A stretch of DNA of 58,292 bases from positions 1 to 58,292 of the forward strand of contig JAQWFW010000038.1 in assembly GCA_029238515.1 (NCBI GenBank). Reading direction: 5' to 3'. Below the pieces are notes generated by a model. That model did not search any database. It saw only the letters and a list, made by a program, of their open reading frames with translations, and had not been told where the DNA came from. Shown piece after piece: positions 42,900-51,702 of the stretch. This stretch comes from Flavobacteriaceae bacterium (GTDB taxonomy: Bacteria > Bacteroidota > Bacteroidia > Flavobacteriales > Flavobacteriaceae). A program made the position numbers and the translations under genes. The stretch's first letter is position 1; each line of letters starts with the position of its first letter.

Positions 42900-43748
42900 C
42901 TAAAAAGAACGACTAATATTAAATCCAAAGTAAAAATCTCCATCAGACCAATCCCCCGTACTGTTGCCTAAAACTCCGTTTGCATTCATAAACTGTGAGT
43001 TTGTAAAGTGCAACTGAAACACATGTCCACCAGTTTCAAGATCAAATCCAATGGATAAAGGATTGTTATAAAGCGAATTTTTGGCGCGATTCAGATGAGC
43101 ACCATACTCCAAATTGAAAGACCAGCGTTTTCCAAGTTTGTAACGCCCTCCAAAAATTAAACCGTATTGTGAGTTATCTTGAACATCATTGACAACATAA
43201 TTGTCATGAAAAAATGTTGGCGAAAGTTGTACGGATAATTTATCATTGAATTTCCTTGAAATCAAAAGTTGAACCACATAGCATAAGCGGTGATTAAATT
43301 CCAATTTTGGGAGATTGTCTGTACTAAGAGCAGTATTGGCCAAAACAGAAGTATACCCCACCACAGAAAAAGGAATGCGTTCACATTGTTTAACGATTCT
43401 AAATTTTGAAGCCAATTCATAAATCTTTTGATTTGAGCTTCGTGATGCGCTTACATTAATACCCTCTGTAAGCCCATAGATAAAATTGAGATGCGTCACC
43501 GCTTCATCTAATCCGAATAAATTTTGAAATCCATTTTTTACACTTCCAAAACGGTGGGAAACGACAAAATAGAACCCGCCCTTTGCCACAAGTTTTGTAG
43601 ACTCAAAGTTTATGATTTTTAATCCTTTAAAAACAGAACTTACTTCTGTTGAAGATTCACTTTCAACATCTATTTCACTCAATAAATCGTCTTGTGCAAA
43701 ACCAAAATAAGTAAAGCATAAGAAAATGATGAGAATTTTAAATTTCAT
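42900..43748 (-). CDS. DUF5777 family predicted beta-barrel protein
   Basis: A 282-residue protein with a signal peptide (FKILIIFLCFTYFGFAQ) and alternating-residue beta strands ending in FYFGFNISRSF, typical of outer-membrane barrels; the pattern matches DUF5777. Last gene in the minus-strand operon after the DOMON-T9SS gene (6 bases away). Function unknown; relatives often occur with YceI and cytochrome genes. Confidence 0.85.
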   Translation of the reverse strand: MKFKILIIFLCFTYFGFAQDDLLSEIDVESESSTEVSSVFKGLKIINFESTKLVAKGGFYFVVSHRFGSVKNGFQNLFGLDEAVTHLNFIYGLTEGINVSASRSSNQKIYELASKFRIVKQCERIPFSVVGYTSVLANTALSTDNLPKLEFNHRLCYVVQLLISRKFNDKLSVQLSPTFFHDNYVVNDVQDNSQYGLIFGGRYKLGKRWSFNLEYGAHLNRAKNSLYNNPLSIGFDLETGGHVFQLHFTNSQFMNANGVLGNSTGDWSDGDFYFGFNISRSF

Positions 43749-43754
43749 AAAAAA

Positions 43755-44522
43755 TTATTGTTTTATGATGCGCTTGGTTTGAACAGCATCTTCTGTAATA
43801 ATTTGCACTACATAAATCCCTGATGTCCATGCATTCGTATTCATCTTTGGAAATGTTCTATTCAATTGGGTTTGCATAATTTGCTTTCCTAAAACATTAT
43901 AAACCTGAACGTTGGCAGATTGTACGTTACTTGGGAAATCAAAATTTAATTCACTAACTGTTGGGTTGGGATAAACTTCAAATTCTTTTAAAACATAATC
44001 AGGTGAACTTAGTGTAAAATTGGCTTGTGCGCCACCTCTATTGGCTGTACCAAAACCATGATAACTTAACTCGAGACTACTACCCCATGCCCACAACAAT
44101 GGTATTGTTCCTGTAGAGTTGGTAAAAACATGATCTGTAGACTCTCCAGTATTGAGAACTCTTGTAGCTACTATTGTTACAACGCCTGATGTAACATCCT
44201 CAGGTTCTACATTCCATTGGTTAGTATCTGGATTGGGTTCAGCATTGCCACCAGTCATATAGTAATCATTTAAACCGGATTCTGAAAAGATGATTACGTC
44301 ATCACCAGAAGCACCCATACCTGATGCTGAAGGATTTATAGCTACACCTAGCCATCTATTTGTAGGTCCAATCATTGTCATGGTAACTGTGTTATTTGAT
44401 CCATTGACATCAAATTGAACTGTAAAATCTGGCCCTCCAAGCTGAATCGGACCAGTTGTGGTATTTTGTGCAACAGTTGTAAAAAAGGCAAAAACAAATA
44501 ATAATAGTGTAATTTTTTTCAT
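43755..44522 (-). CDS. DOMON-like, T9SS type A sorted surface protein
   Basis: A 255-residue protein with a signal peptide (ITLLLFVFAFFTTVAQ), a DOMON-like beta sandwich (about 25-175) and a C-terminal T9SS type A domain (about 180-255: EFEVYPNPTVSELNF, GIYVVQII). Met69 (ASGMGASGDD) and His155 (LSYHGFG) occupy the places that hold heme b in cytochrome DOMON domains such as cellobiose dehydrogenase. Predicted to be a surface or secreted heme-binding protein. It could instead be a sugar-binding DOMON. Confidence 0.83.
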   Translation of the reverse strand: MKKITLLLFVFAFFTTVAQNTTTGPIQLGGPDFTVQFDVNGSNNTVTMTMIGPTNRWLGVAINPSASGMGASGDDVIIFSESGLNDYYMTGGNAEPNPDTNQWNVEPEDVTSGVVTIVATRVLNTGESTDHVFTNSTGTIPLLWAWGSSLELSYHGFGTANRGGAQANFTLSSPDYVLKEFEVYPNPTVSELNFDFPSNVQSANVQVYNVLGKQIMQTQLNRTFPKMNTNAWTSGIYVVQIITEDAVQTKRIIKQ

Positions 44523-44529
44523 AAGCTAT

Positions 44530-45051
44530 TTATTTAATTTTAAAAATTTTATGCATACGTTCGTCGTTTTGAACAATTACGTAGTCCTTGGGCGATTGCC
44601 CAACATTGTTTTTATGGTTTGGATCGGCTCCAGCGTCTAAAAGCAACTGAGCCAATTCGTGGTTTTTAAACATGGCTGCATAGTGCAAGGCCGTGGTTTT
44701 ATTCATATCCTCAATCGTGGGATCTGCACCTGCATCCAAAAGAAGTTGAGCAATAGAATTGTATCCTTTTACGGCAGCAGCCATAAGTGGCGAACCGTCT
44801 TTGGTACTGCCATTGATATCTTCCACCTTTGAAATCAAATAGCTGACCACTTCAATATTGTTGTAGTAACAGGCCAAAACAAGTGGCGTACTCCCGCGCT
44901 GATCTTTAGCATTCAACACATTTGGTGTTTCTTTTACAACTGCCTGAACTTCTTGAACAGATCCGCGACGAGCCAACTCAAAAATATCAGCTTGCGCACA
45001 GAGCAATTGTGAAAAAAATAAAAGTATAATTATTGGTTTAAAATCGAACAT
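44530..45051 (-). CDS. Exported ankyrin-repeat protein
   Basis: A 173-residue protein with a signal peptide (KPIIILLFFSQLLCAQ) and about four ankyrin repeats (e.g. DQRGSTPLVLACYYNNIEVV; KDGSPLMAAAVKGYNSIAQL; NKTTALHYAAMFKNHELAQL). A periplasmic scaffold. The start overlaps the upstream OB-fold gene by 22 bases. 8 bases separate it from the DOMON gene. Confidence 0.9.
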   Translation of the reverse strand: MFDFKPIIILLFFSQLLCAQADIFELARRGSVQEVQAVVKETPNVLNAKDQRGSTPLVLACYYNNIEVVSYLISKVEDINGSTKDGSPLMAAAVKGYNSIAQLLLDAGADPTIEDMNKTTALHYAAMFKNHELAQLLLDAGADPNHKNNVGQSPKDYVIVQNDERMHKIFKIK

Positions 45052-45413
45052 TGATCCAGCTTTACTTGTTCCAATAACACGTCAAAGCCGATACAACGAC
45101 CCTTTATTTTTAGGAAAGAATTCAAGGGTATTTCGGGGGGTACTTTATCAAATTTACAGTAAATTTTGTCGTCTACCGCTAAAAAAATGTTATTAATTTC
45201 TGAAAGTGTTCCATAAACAACAATGGTTTTGTCCAAAAATTTTGAAGAAGCGTCAACTTCATTAGCCAGAAATTCATTTAATAACGCATCAGACGATATA
45301 ATAAATTCCACTGATTCAGTGCTAATATTACGGTGTGGCTTCTGAGTATAGACATACGCAAAAGCAATTATCATAACAATGAAAAAAAAGATGAAACCAG
45401 TTTTTTTCTTCAT
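45030..45413 (-). CDS. Membrane-anchored OB-fold (tRNA_anti-like) protein
   Basis: A 127-residue protein. The ATG at 45413 (KKKTGFIFFFIVMIIAFAYVYT) is chosen over a TTG four codons upstream. An N-terminal signal anchor is followed by a small OB-fold of the tRNA_anti-like type (KTIVVYGTLSEINNIFLAVDDKIYCKF, LKIKGRCIGFDVLLEQVKLDQC). Such domains bind nucleic acids or act as periplasmic protein scaffolds. First gene of the minus-strand operon. Confidence 0.8.
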   Translation of the reverse strand: MKKKTGFIFFFIVMIIAFAYVYTQKPHRNISTESVEFIISSDALLNEFLANEVDASSKFLDKTIVVYGTLSEINNIFLAVDDKIYCKFDKVPPEIPLNSFLKIKGRCIGFDVLLEQVKLDQCSILNQ

Positions 45414-45434
45414 GAAAATAAACAATTAAAACTA

Positions 45435-45461
45435 TGTTAATATAGTGTGATTTGTTTAAAA
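45435..45461 (+). promoter_or_regulatory. Partial match to the light-island motif (copy 3?)
   Basis: TGTTAAT (45435-45441) and TTTGTTTAA (45451-45459) resemble the half-sites at 1587-1608 and 7239-7260, but the two halves are 18 rather than 10 bases apart. The TTTG is 34 bases upstream of a TAnnTTTG box; it is 33 bases in the other two. A chance match is possible because such AT-rich strings are common here. Confidence 0.35.
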
Positions 45462-45488
45462 ATGAGGCGTATTAGAAAAAAAAAAAAT

Positions 45489-45496
45489 TAAATTTG
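45489..45496 (+). promoter_or_regulatory. -7 box of the cytochrome-YceI operon
   Basis: TAAATTTG fits TAnnTTTG and lies 22 bases before the ATG of the cytochrome gene. Confidence 0.5.
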
Positions 45497-45518
45497 AGAA
45501 CAATTAACCTTTTTTTTG

Positions 45519-45884
45519 ATGAAAACTACACCTTTTTTATTGATTTTATCCGCTTTAATTTTAGTTATGAGCTGTGAAAACAGCAGCGAAAGTGACCTTA
45601 TTGAACAAACGGATCCAACAGAAAATATTTCCTACAACATACACATCCGCCCTATTATAAACGCCAATTGTGTGTCTTGCCATGCTAACCCCACCATCAA
45701 TGGTGCATCTGTGCCAATGACCGACTACACTCAAGTGAAAAATGTGTTTGAAAACACCAATGCTCTGGACAGAATGAATCGACAGCCGGGGCAAAGCGGC
45801 TTTATGCCCTTGGTAGGCACTCGCTTGCCTCAAGCAAGTATAGATTTGGTAGAACAATGGATGAACGAGGGTTATTTAGAATGA
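45519..45884 (+). CDS. c-type cytochrome lipoprotein
   Basis: A 121-residue protein with a lipoprotein signal (TTPFLLILSALILVMSC; lipobox Cys19) and one heme motif CVSCH in NANCVSCHANP. A Met in SGFMPLVG may be the distal ligand. The ATG at 45519 is preferred to the TTG just before it. The stop overlaps the start of yceI (ATGA). Predicted periplasmic electron carrier tethered to a membrane. Confidence 0.9.
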   Translation: MKTTPFLLILSALILVMSCENSSESDLIEQTDPTENISYNIHIRPIINANCVSCHANPTINGASVPMTDYTQVKNVFENTNALDRMNRQPGQSGFMPLVGTRLPQASIDLVEQWMNEGYLE

Positions 45885-46420
45885 AATATATATTTCTTTT
45901 TTTGATTGGTTTTTCCAGTATGAGCTACGCTCAAGAGAAATATTGGACACGTTCGGGTACTTTGACCTTTGAAGCATCAATGCCTGCATTTGAAGAAGTA
46001 AAAGCAACCAATGAAAACGTCACTGCGATTTTGAATTCGACAGATGGAAGTTTTGCGTCTTTAGCGTTAGTTAAAGGATTTCGTTTTAAAAATGCACTTA
46101 TGGAGGAGCATTTTAACGAAAGTTATATCGAAAGTTCGCGCTTTCCTAAAGCTATTTTTAGAGGGAATATTTTAAATTTTGATGCACAAAATTTAAAAAA
46201 ATCATACACACTGTCTGGCACGTTGGAATTGCATGGCAAAACCAATCCTGTTCTTGTTGAAATCAATATTCATAAGAACGAAAATAACTTAAACTTTTCA
46301 GGAATGTTTACAGTTAATGCCACTGATTATGGGATTGAAATTCCTAAAATAGTGCGCAATAAAGTACGAGATAAAGTAAATATCAAGTTTGAATTTTTAC
46401 TCATCAAAAAAAGCGACTAA
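45881..46420 (+). CDS. YceI-family lipid-binding protein
   Basis: A 179-residue YceI-like lipocalin-type protein with a signal peptide (KYIFLFLIGFSSMSYAQ). Features include GTLTFEASMPAFEEVKATNENV, HFNESYIESSRFPKAIFRG, and KSYTLSGTLELHGKT, the family signature. The family binds polyisoprenoid quinone-like molecules. Starts at the ATGA overlap with the cytochrome gene; a start 8 codons earlier is less likely as it would shift the signal peptide. Confidence 0.93.
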   Translation: MKYIFLFLIGFSSMSYAQEKYWTRSGTLTFEASMPAFEEVKATNENVTAILNSTDGSFASLALVKGFRFKNALMEEHFNESYIESSRFPKAIFRGNILNFDAQNLKKSYTLSGTLELHGKTNPVLVEINIHKNENNLNFSGMFTVNATDYGIEIPKIVRNKVRDKVNIKFEFLLIKKSD

Positions 46421-46434
46421 ACGTCGCTTTTTTT
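46406..46434. terminator. Terminator between yceI and carB
   Basis: GCGAC (46413-46417) pairs with GTCGC (46423-46427), extended by flanking A and T runs. Usable from both convergent genes. Confidence 0.78.
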
Positions 46435-46439
46435 AAGAT

Positions 46440-49292
46440 TTATTTACTTAAATACATTTTACGTCGTGCATATAATTCATAGAATTCATCGTCTTTGAGA
46501 CTATCGATGAATAAAATGCTTTCTCCTGTACTTTTCATTTCTGGCCCTAACTGCTTATTGACATTGGGGAATTTGTTAAAAGAAAATACCGGTTGTTTTA
46601 TGGCGTAACCCTCCAATTCTGGTTTGAAATCAAAATCCGTAACTTTCTTATCGCCTAGCATGACTTTGGTGGCATAATTCACGTACGGCTCGCCATATGC
46701 TTTCGCAATAAACGGTACTGTTCTCGATGCGCGCGGATTGGCTTCAATAATGTATACCTTGTCGTCTTTGACTGCAAATTGGATATTGATTAAACCTACA
46801 GTATTGAGTGCTAGTGCAATTTTCTTTGTATGGTCAATAATTTGTTGCATCACCAAATCGCCCAGGTTAAATGGTGGAAGTGTTGCATTACTATCACCAG
46901 AGTGAATACCACATGGTTCAATGTGTTCCATAATTCCAATAATGTAGACGTTTTCACCATCACAAATGGCATCAGCTTCGGCTTCTATAGCACCATCTAA
47001 ATAATGGTCCAAAAGCAGTTTGTTGTTTGGAATTTTACGAAGTAAATCGATTACATGGTCTTCAAGCTCTTGCTTATTGATGACAATTTTCATACCCTGT
47101 CCTCCAAGAACATAAGAAGGTCTTACAAGAATTGGAAAGTTTAATTTATCTGCAACTTGCAATGCTTGATCGGCAGTTTCTGCTGTATCAAATTCTGGAT
47201 AAGGAATATTGTTTTCTTTTAAAAGTGTAGAAAACGAACCGCGGTCTTCCGCCAAATCCAAAGACTGGAAGCTGGTTCCAAGAACTTTGATACCGTAGCG
47301 GTCTAATTTTTCGGCTAATTTAAGCGCTGTTTGACCGCCTAATTGAACAATAACACCTTCTGGTTTTTCGTGTTGTATAATGTCATAAATATGCTCCCAA
47401 AAAACAGGTTCAAAATACAGTTTATCGGCCGTATCAAAATCAGTAGAAACAGTTTCTGGATTACAGTTAATCATGATAGTTTCGTATCCACACTCAGCAG
47501 CTGCCAAAACCCCATGAACACAACAATAATCAAATTCAATACCTTGACCGATTCTATTAGGTCCAGATCCAAGAACAACAACTTTCTTTTTATTTGAAAC
47601 TACACTTTCGTTATCAGTTTTCGTAATTCCATCTTTGGTGGTCATTTGACTTTCAAACGTAGAATAATAGTAGGGTGTTTTTGCTTCAAACTCTGCAGCA
47701 CAAGTGTCTACAAGCTTGTATACTCTATTGATATTAAACTCTTTGCGCTTGTTATATATTTGACTTTCTAAGCAGTCCAACATGTGTGCAATTTGGCGAT
47801 CACCATACCCTTTTTGCTTGGCTTCGAGCAATAATTCTTTTGTGATGCTGTCTATTTTGTATGTTGAAATTTCCTTTTCAAGGAAATACAATTCTTCATA
47901 TTGTTTCAAGAACCACATGTCTATTTTAGTGATTTCATGTATTCGAGACAATGGAATTCCAATTTGAATGGCGTCATAAATAACAAACACACGATCCCAA
48001 CTGGCATGCTTTAGTTTACTGATGATTTGATCATAATCAGAATATCCTTTACCATCTGCGCCAAGTCCATTGCGCTTAATTTCTAAAGATTGTGTGGCTT
48101 TGTGTAGTGCTTCTTGAAAAGAACGACCAATACCCATGACCTCACCTACAGCTTTCATTTGTAGGCCTAACTCTCGGTCACTGCCTTCAAATTTATCAAA
48201 ATTCCAACGTGGTATTTTTACGATAACATAGTCCAATGTAGGTTCAAAAAGTGCCGAGGTAGATTTTGTGATTTGGTTTTGCAACTCATCTAAAGAATAT
48301 CCGATGGCAAGTTTTGCAGCAATTTTTGCAATAGGGTATCCCGTGGCTTTACTCGCCAAAGCTGAAGATCGTGAAACTCTTGGGTTGATTTCTATGGCAA
48401 TGATATCTTCTTTTTCATCTGGACTTACAGCAAATTGCACATTACAACCTCCTGCAAAATCACCAATACTACGCATCATATGGATGGCCATATCACGCAT
48501 TTTCTGATAGGTTGTATCGCTCAGAGTCATTGCGGGTGCGACGGTAATCGAATCCCCAGTATGGATTCCCATTGGATCCATATTTTCGATAGAACAAATG
48601 ATGACTACATTATCATTGTTGTCTCTCAATAGCTCTAATTCGTACTCTTTCCATCCCATCATGGCTTTGTCAATCATGACCTCGTGAATTGGTGAGATTT
48701 CTAAGCCGCGTTTTAATAATTCATCAAAATCTTCTTCTTTATAAACGATTGAAGCACCAGCACCTCCCAGTGTAAAAGAAGCGCGAATAACTAACGGAAA
48801 ACCAAATTCTTGTGCAATTTCTTTACCTTTTAAGTATGAGTTGGCTGTGGCTTGTGGCGCCATTGGAACGCCTATTTTGAGCATCAGCTCACGAAATTTC
48901 TCTCTGTCTTCAGTGATGTTTATCGCATCTATGTCTACGCCAATGATTTCTACACCAAAATCTTCCCAAATGCCTTTTTCATCCGCTTCAATACACAAGT
49001 TGAGTGCTGTTTGACCGCCCATAGTTGGCAAAACAGCATCGATTTGAGGGTGATCTTTTAAAATTTTGACAATAGATTTTGTATTGAGTGGCAACAAATA
49101 CACATGATCGGCCATAGAAGGGTCGGTCATGATGGTAGCAGGGTTCGAGTTGATAAGAACAGTTTCAATTCCATCTTCGCGTAGAGAGCGTAGTGCTTGC
49201 GATCCTGAATAATCAAATTCACATGCTTGTCCAATAATGATCGGTCCTGAACCGATGATGAGGATGGATTTTAAATCTTTTCGTTTTGGCAT
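46440..49292 (-). CDS. carB: Carbamoyl-phosphate synthase large subunit, short form
   Basis: A 950-residue CarB with both ATP-grasp halves: KSILIIGSGPIIIGQACEFDYSG at the start and VVVLGSGPNRIGQGIEFDYCC for the second half, plus ATP-binding and metal motifs (AIEINPRVSRSSALASKATG; IIEANPRASRTVPFIAKAYG). It ends at about residue 950, whereas E. coli CarB is 1073 and has a C-terminal MGS-like allosteric domain. No carA is adjacent. Makes carbamoyl phosphate for pyrimidines and arginine. Confidence 0.96.
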   Translation of the reverse strand: MPKRKDLKSILIIGSGPIIIGQACEFDYSGSQALRSLREDGIETVLINSNPATIMTDPSMADHVYLLPLNTKSIVKILKDHPQIDAVLPTMGGQTALNLCIEADEKGIWEDFGVEIIGVDIDAINITEDREKFRELMLKIGVPMAPQATANSYLKGKEIAQEFGFPLVIRASFTLGGAGASIVYKEEDFDELLKRGLEISPIHEVMIDKAMMGWKEYELELLRDNNDNVVIICSIENMDPMGIHTGDSITVAPAMTLSDTTYQKMRDMAIHMMRSIGDFAGGCNVQFAVSPDEKEDIIAIEINPRVSRSSALASKATGYPIAKIAAKLAIGYSLDELQNQITKSTSALFEPTLDYVIVKIPRWNFDKFEGSDRELGLQMKAVGEVMGIGRSFQEALHKATQSLEIKRNGLGADGKGYSDYDQIISKLKHASWDRVFVIYDAIQIGIPLSRIHEITKIDMWFLKQYEELYFLEKEISTYKIDSITKELLLEAKQKGYGDRQIAHMLDCLESQIYNKRKEFNINRVYKLVDTCAAEFEAKTPYYYSTFESQMTTKDGITKTDNESVVSNKKKVVVLGSGPNRIGQGIEFDYCCVHGVLAAAECGYETIMINCNPETVSTDFDTADKLYFEPVFWEHIYDIIQHEKPEGVIVQLGGQTALKLAEKLDRYGIKVLGTSFQSLDLAEDRGSFSTLLKENNIPYPEFDTAETADQALQVADKLNFPILVRPSYVLGGQGMKIVINKQELEDHVIDLLRKIPNNKLLLDHYLDGAIEAEADAICDGENVYIIGIMEHIEPCGIHSGDSNATLPPFNLGDLVMQQIIDHTKKIALALNTVGLINIQFAVKDDKVYIIEANPRASRTVPFIAKAYGEPYVNYATKVMLGDKKVTDFDFKPELEGYAIKQPVFSFNKFPNVNKQLGPEMKSTGESILFIDSLKDDEFYELYARRKMYLSK

Positions 49293-49348
49293 TTTATTAT
49301 AGTTGAATAGAGATTAATTTTGTTCAAAAATAAACAACGTTTAGATAC

Positions 49349-49378
49349 AAAAAAAGGCGTTACTGATAGTAACACCTT
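49349..49378 (-). terminator. Terminator of rpmH
   Basis: On the minus strand AAGGTGTTACT pairs with AGTAACGCCTT around a 3-base loop, followed by a T run. It lies 26 bases after the rpmH stop. Confidence 0.83.
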
Positions 49379-49403
49379 ATAATATATTAACAATTGTTAA
49401 TCA

Positions 49404-49562
49404 TTATTTTTTATGACGTATTTCAGATGAAACACTTAATTTTTTTCTTCCTTTAGCTCTTCTTCTAGAAAGTACTTTTCTTCCATTAGCAGAAGCCATT
49501 CTTTCTCTAAAACCGTGCTTGTTTTTTCTCTTTCTTTTAGATGGTTGAAATGTTCTTTTCAT
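49404..49562 (-). CDS. rpmH: 50S ribosomal protein L34
   Basis: A 52-residue, very basic protein with the L34 pattern: [42 protein letters not shown]. Short genes like this are easily missed. No dnaA or rnpA is adjacent, as is usual in Bacteroidota. The region 49563-49733 downstream of its start holds no visible gene. Confidence 0.97.
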   Translation of the reverse strand: MKRTFQPSKRKRKNKHGFRERMASANGRKVLSRRRAKGRKKLSVSSEIRHKK

Positions 49563-49733
49563 GTTATTTATCCGTGTTAAACCTGTAAGGGTTTATAAGT
49601 TTTACAAATTTTGTATTGCTCCTAAAAAAGCGCCGTGCAAATATACAAAGAGTTTTTACTATGACAAACGCAATTTTAAAATATTTTTATTTTGTTTTTT
49701 TACTACATTTGTGCTCCGTAATAAAATTTAATT

Positions 49734-50297
49734 ATGTTCAATAAAAATATAAAAATCGCCCTCTTTGTCTTGTCTTTTGCTTATGCTGTGTATCAATTTA
49801 CTGAATCGCTTGTTGGTAATGGTATAATGTTTATTCTCATTGGATTGACTTTTTTGTTTCTCTATTACAAAAATGAACTCATTTTATTGGCTTTTTTAAA
49901 ATTACGTAAACAAGATTTTGTAGGAACAGAACGTTGGTTAAGCAGAATTAAAAATCCCAAAACTGCACTTACTCAAAAACAACAAGGTTATTACAACTTC
50001 CTCAAAGGGATTATGGTATCACAAACCAATATGACAGCTGCTGAGAAATTTTTCAAGAATGCAGTAAATTTAGGACTTTCAATGGATCACGATATGGCTA
50101 TGGCAAAGCTTAATTTAGCTGGAATTGCCTTTACAAAGCGTCGCAAACAAGAAGCTCAACGACTGCTTAAAGAAGCGCAAACATTGGACAAAAGAGATAT
50201 GCTCGCCGAGCAAATTAAAATGATGAAACAACAAATGAAAAAAGCTTCAATACCCAACCAGCATTATGGGCAAATGCGTGGTGGCAGAAGACGCTAA
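49734..50297 (+). CDS. DUF2892/TPR-like protein
   Basis: A 187-residue protein with two N-terminal hydrophobic segments (KIALFVLSFAYAVYQF and GIMFILIGLTFLFLYY), then a TPR-like helical region (QKQQGYYNFLKGIMVSQ, AAEKFFKNAVNLGLSMDHDMAMAKLNLAGI, EAQRLLKEAQTLDKRD) and a basic Gly/Arg tail. Probably an inner-membrane protein with a cytoplasmic protein-interaction domain. Convergent with the transglycosylase. Confidence 0.8.
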   Translation: MFNKNIKIALFVLSFAYAVYQFTESLVGNGIMFILIGLTFLFLYYKNELILLAFLKLRKQDFVGTERWLSRIKNPKTALTQKQQGYYNFLKGIMVSQTNMTAAEKFFKNAVNLGLSMDHDMAMAKLNLAGIAFTKRRKQEAQRLLKEAQTLDKRDMLAEQIKMMKQQMKKASIPNQHYGQMRGGRRR

Positions 50298-50303
50298 CAC
50301 TGC

Positions 50304-51239
50304 TTAGCGCAGTACTTCTTGCCCGTAATATTTGGCCTCTGGTATCTCGATTTGATATTTTTTTCTTGACTTATTATTTAAAAACTCCTCCCTAAGCCAT
50401 GGATTATGCAGCTTTAATTGCTTGTAATTTAGACCAAAATCTTTGGCAAATTTGACAAAATCCGCTACGGCAGTGTCAATTTCTACTTCATATGTTGGAG
50501 CATAAGCATACAAATCATGATCCTCAAAATTAAATCCATACTGCTTTGGGTGCGTCATGATTTCTTTCAAAGCAACAATTCTAAAAATATAGCGCCCAGT
50601 CTCTTGACCTAAAAGCAAATCATAATAACTAGCAACAGACTGCCGATCCAATTCGGATGCTATGCCACTCATGCCTGCATTATAGGATGCAGCAGCCAAG
50701 GTCCAAGAGCCAAATCTTTCTTTTCCTCTTAAAAGATACTGACAAGCTACATGTGTCGATAATTTTAGATTATAGCGCTCATCTACATTACTATTGATTT
50801 CTAATCCATATTCCTTACCCGTAGATTTCATGATTTGCCAAAACCCCTTTGCTCCTGCTGGAGAAGTAACATTTTGGAGACCACTTTCAATCAAAGCCAA
50901 ATATTTAAAATCGTCTGGAATTCCGTAAGATTTCAAAATCGGTTCGATGATAGGGAAATATTTGTTGGCACGCTTAAAAAGCAACAATCCATTGGACTGC
51001 CAGTAGGTATTGACCAACAATTCGCGATCCATACGTTCTCTTATATCTGGAAGTGTTAAAGGGACTGATTCTTCAGAAAAATCAAGATGCTGAGGCATCG
51101 GCAAAGCGTAAACATTATAATCAAAAATTGGTGTCAATCTCGGGGATTTTTCAAGAGAATTTTTCGTGAAAGCTAAGGACAAAAAACCTGCAATAGCAAC
51201 TAACAAAAAGTAAAAGATTGGTTTTTTAAAAACATTCAT
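50304..51239 (-). CDS. Lytic transglycosylase (SLT-domain)
   Basis: A 311-residue protein with an N-terminal signal or anchor (YFLLVAIAGFLSLAF) and an SLT domain (LALIESGLQNVTSPAGAKGFWQIMK with the catalytic Glu; NLKLSTHVACQYLL; LAAASYNAGMSGI). No LysM repeats are present. It cleaves peptidoglycan glycan chains in the periplasm, like a short MltD. Confidence 0.93.
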   Translation of the reverse strand: MNVFKKPIFYFLLVAIAGFLSLAFTKNSLEKSPRLTPIFDYNVYALPMPQHLDFSEESVPLTLPDIRERMDRELLVNTYWQSNGLLLFKRANKYFPIIEPILKSYGIPDDFKYLALIESGLQNVTSPAGAKGFWQIMKSTGKEYGLEINSNVDERYNLKLSTHVACQYLLRGKERFGSWTLAAASYNAGMSGIASELDRQSVASYYDLLLGQETGRYIFRIVALKEIMTHPKQYGFNFEDHDLYAYAPTYEVEIDTAVADFVKFAKDFGLNYKQLKLHNPWLREEFLNNKSRKKYQIEIPEAKYYGQEVLR

Positions 51240-51405
51240 AGGTATGTGATTTATGGAGTTCTAATGTAGAAAAAATGATGAATAAATAAAAATTTAGATT
51301 ATAAAATATACATACAATTTATCTAAAAAGTGTTAAAATTAAAATCAACCTAAGTTTTTTTTGTAATTTTGCAAAGTATATTCCCAGAATTTAAATCATT
51401 TGATA

Positions 51406-51702
51406 ATGCTTAAAGCTTCAGATCTAGTTGATAATCCTTTTTTACGTCAATACGAAATAAAAATTGGTACTGAAATGGCTACCATCGAATACGCACAACA
51501 AGAACGTAAAATCTTTCTTACAAAACTTAATGTTCCTGAAAGTATTGATTCTGATGATTTTATTGAAGATTTTCTTAAAATTGTTCTTGAGGACATCAGC
51601 GAAAAAAACATCAGTGTGGTGCCCACTAGCCCTCCTATCGCTAAGTTTATCAAAAGAAATAGACGCTACAAGAAAATGCTTCCTGTAGGCATTCGTATTT
51701 AA
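51406..51702 (+). CDS. Small GNAT-like N-acetyltransferase (YidJ/COG2388-like)
   Basis: A 98-residue protein. The ATG at 51406 is chosen instead of the TTG two codons before. The C-terminal IVLEDISEKNISVVPTSPPIAKFIKRNRRYKK matches the V.P.CP...yi..h.ey motif of small GNAT-like proteins. A -7 box TAATTTTG lies at 51364-51371. Its stop overlaps mtaB by 4 bases on the other strand. Confidence 0.82.
   Translation: MLKASDLVDNPFLRQYEIKIGTEMATIEYAQQERKIFLTKLNVPESIDSDDFIEDFLKIVLEDISEKNISVVPTSPPIAKFIKRNRRYKKMLPVGIRI

Noticed and set aside
45414-45425. Upstream TTG start for the OB-fold protein
   Set aside because: The ATG four codons later gives a normal positively charged signal anchor.
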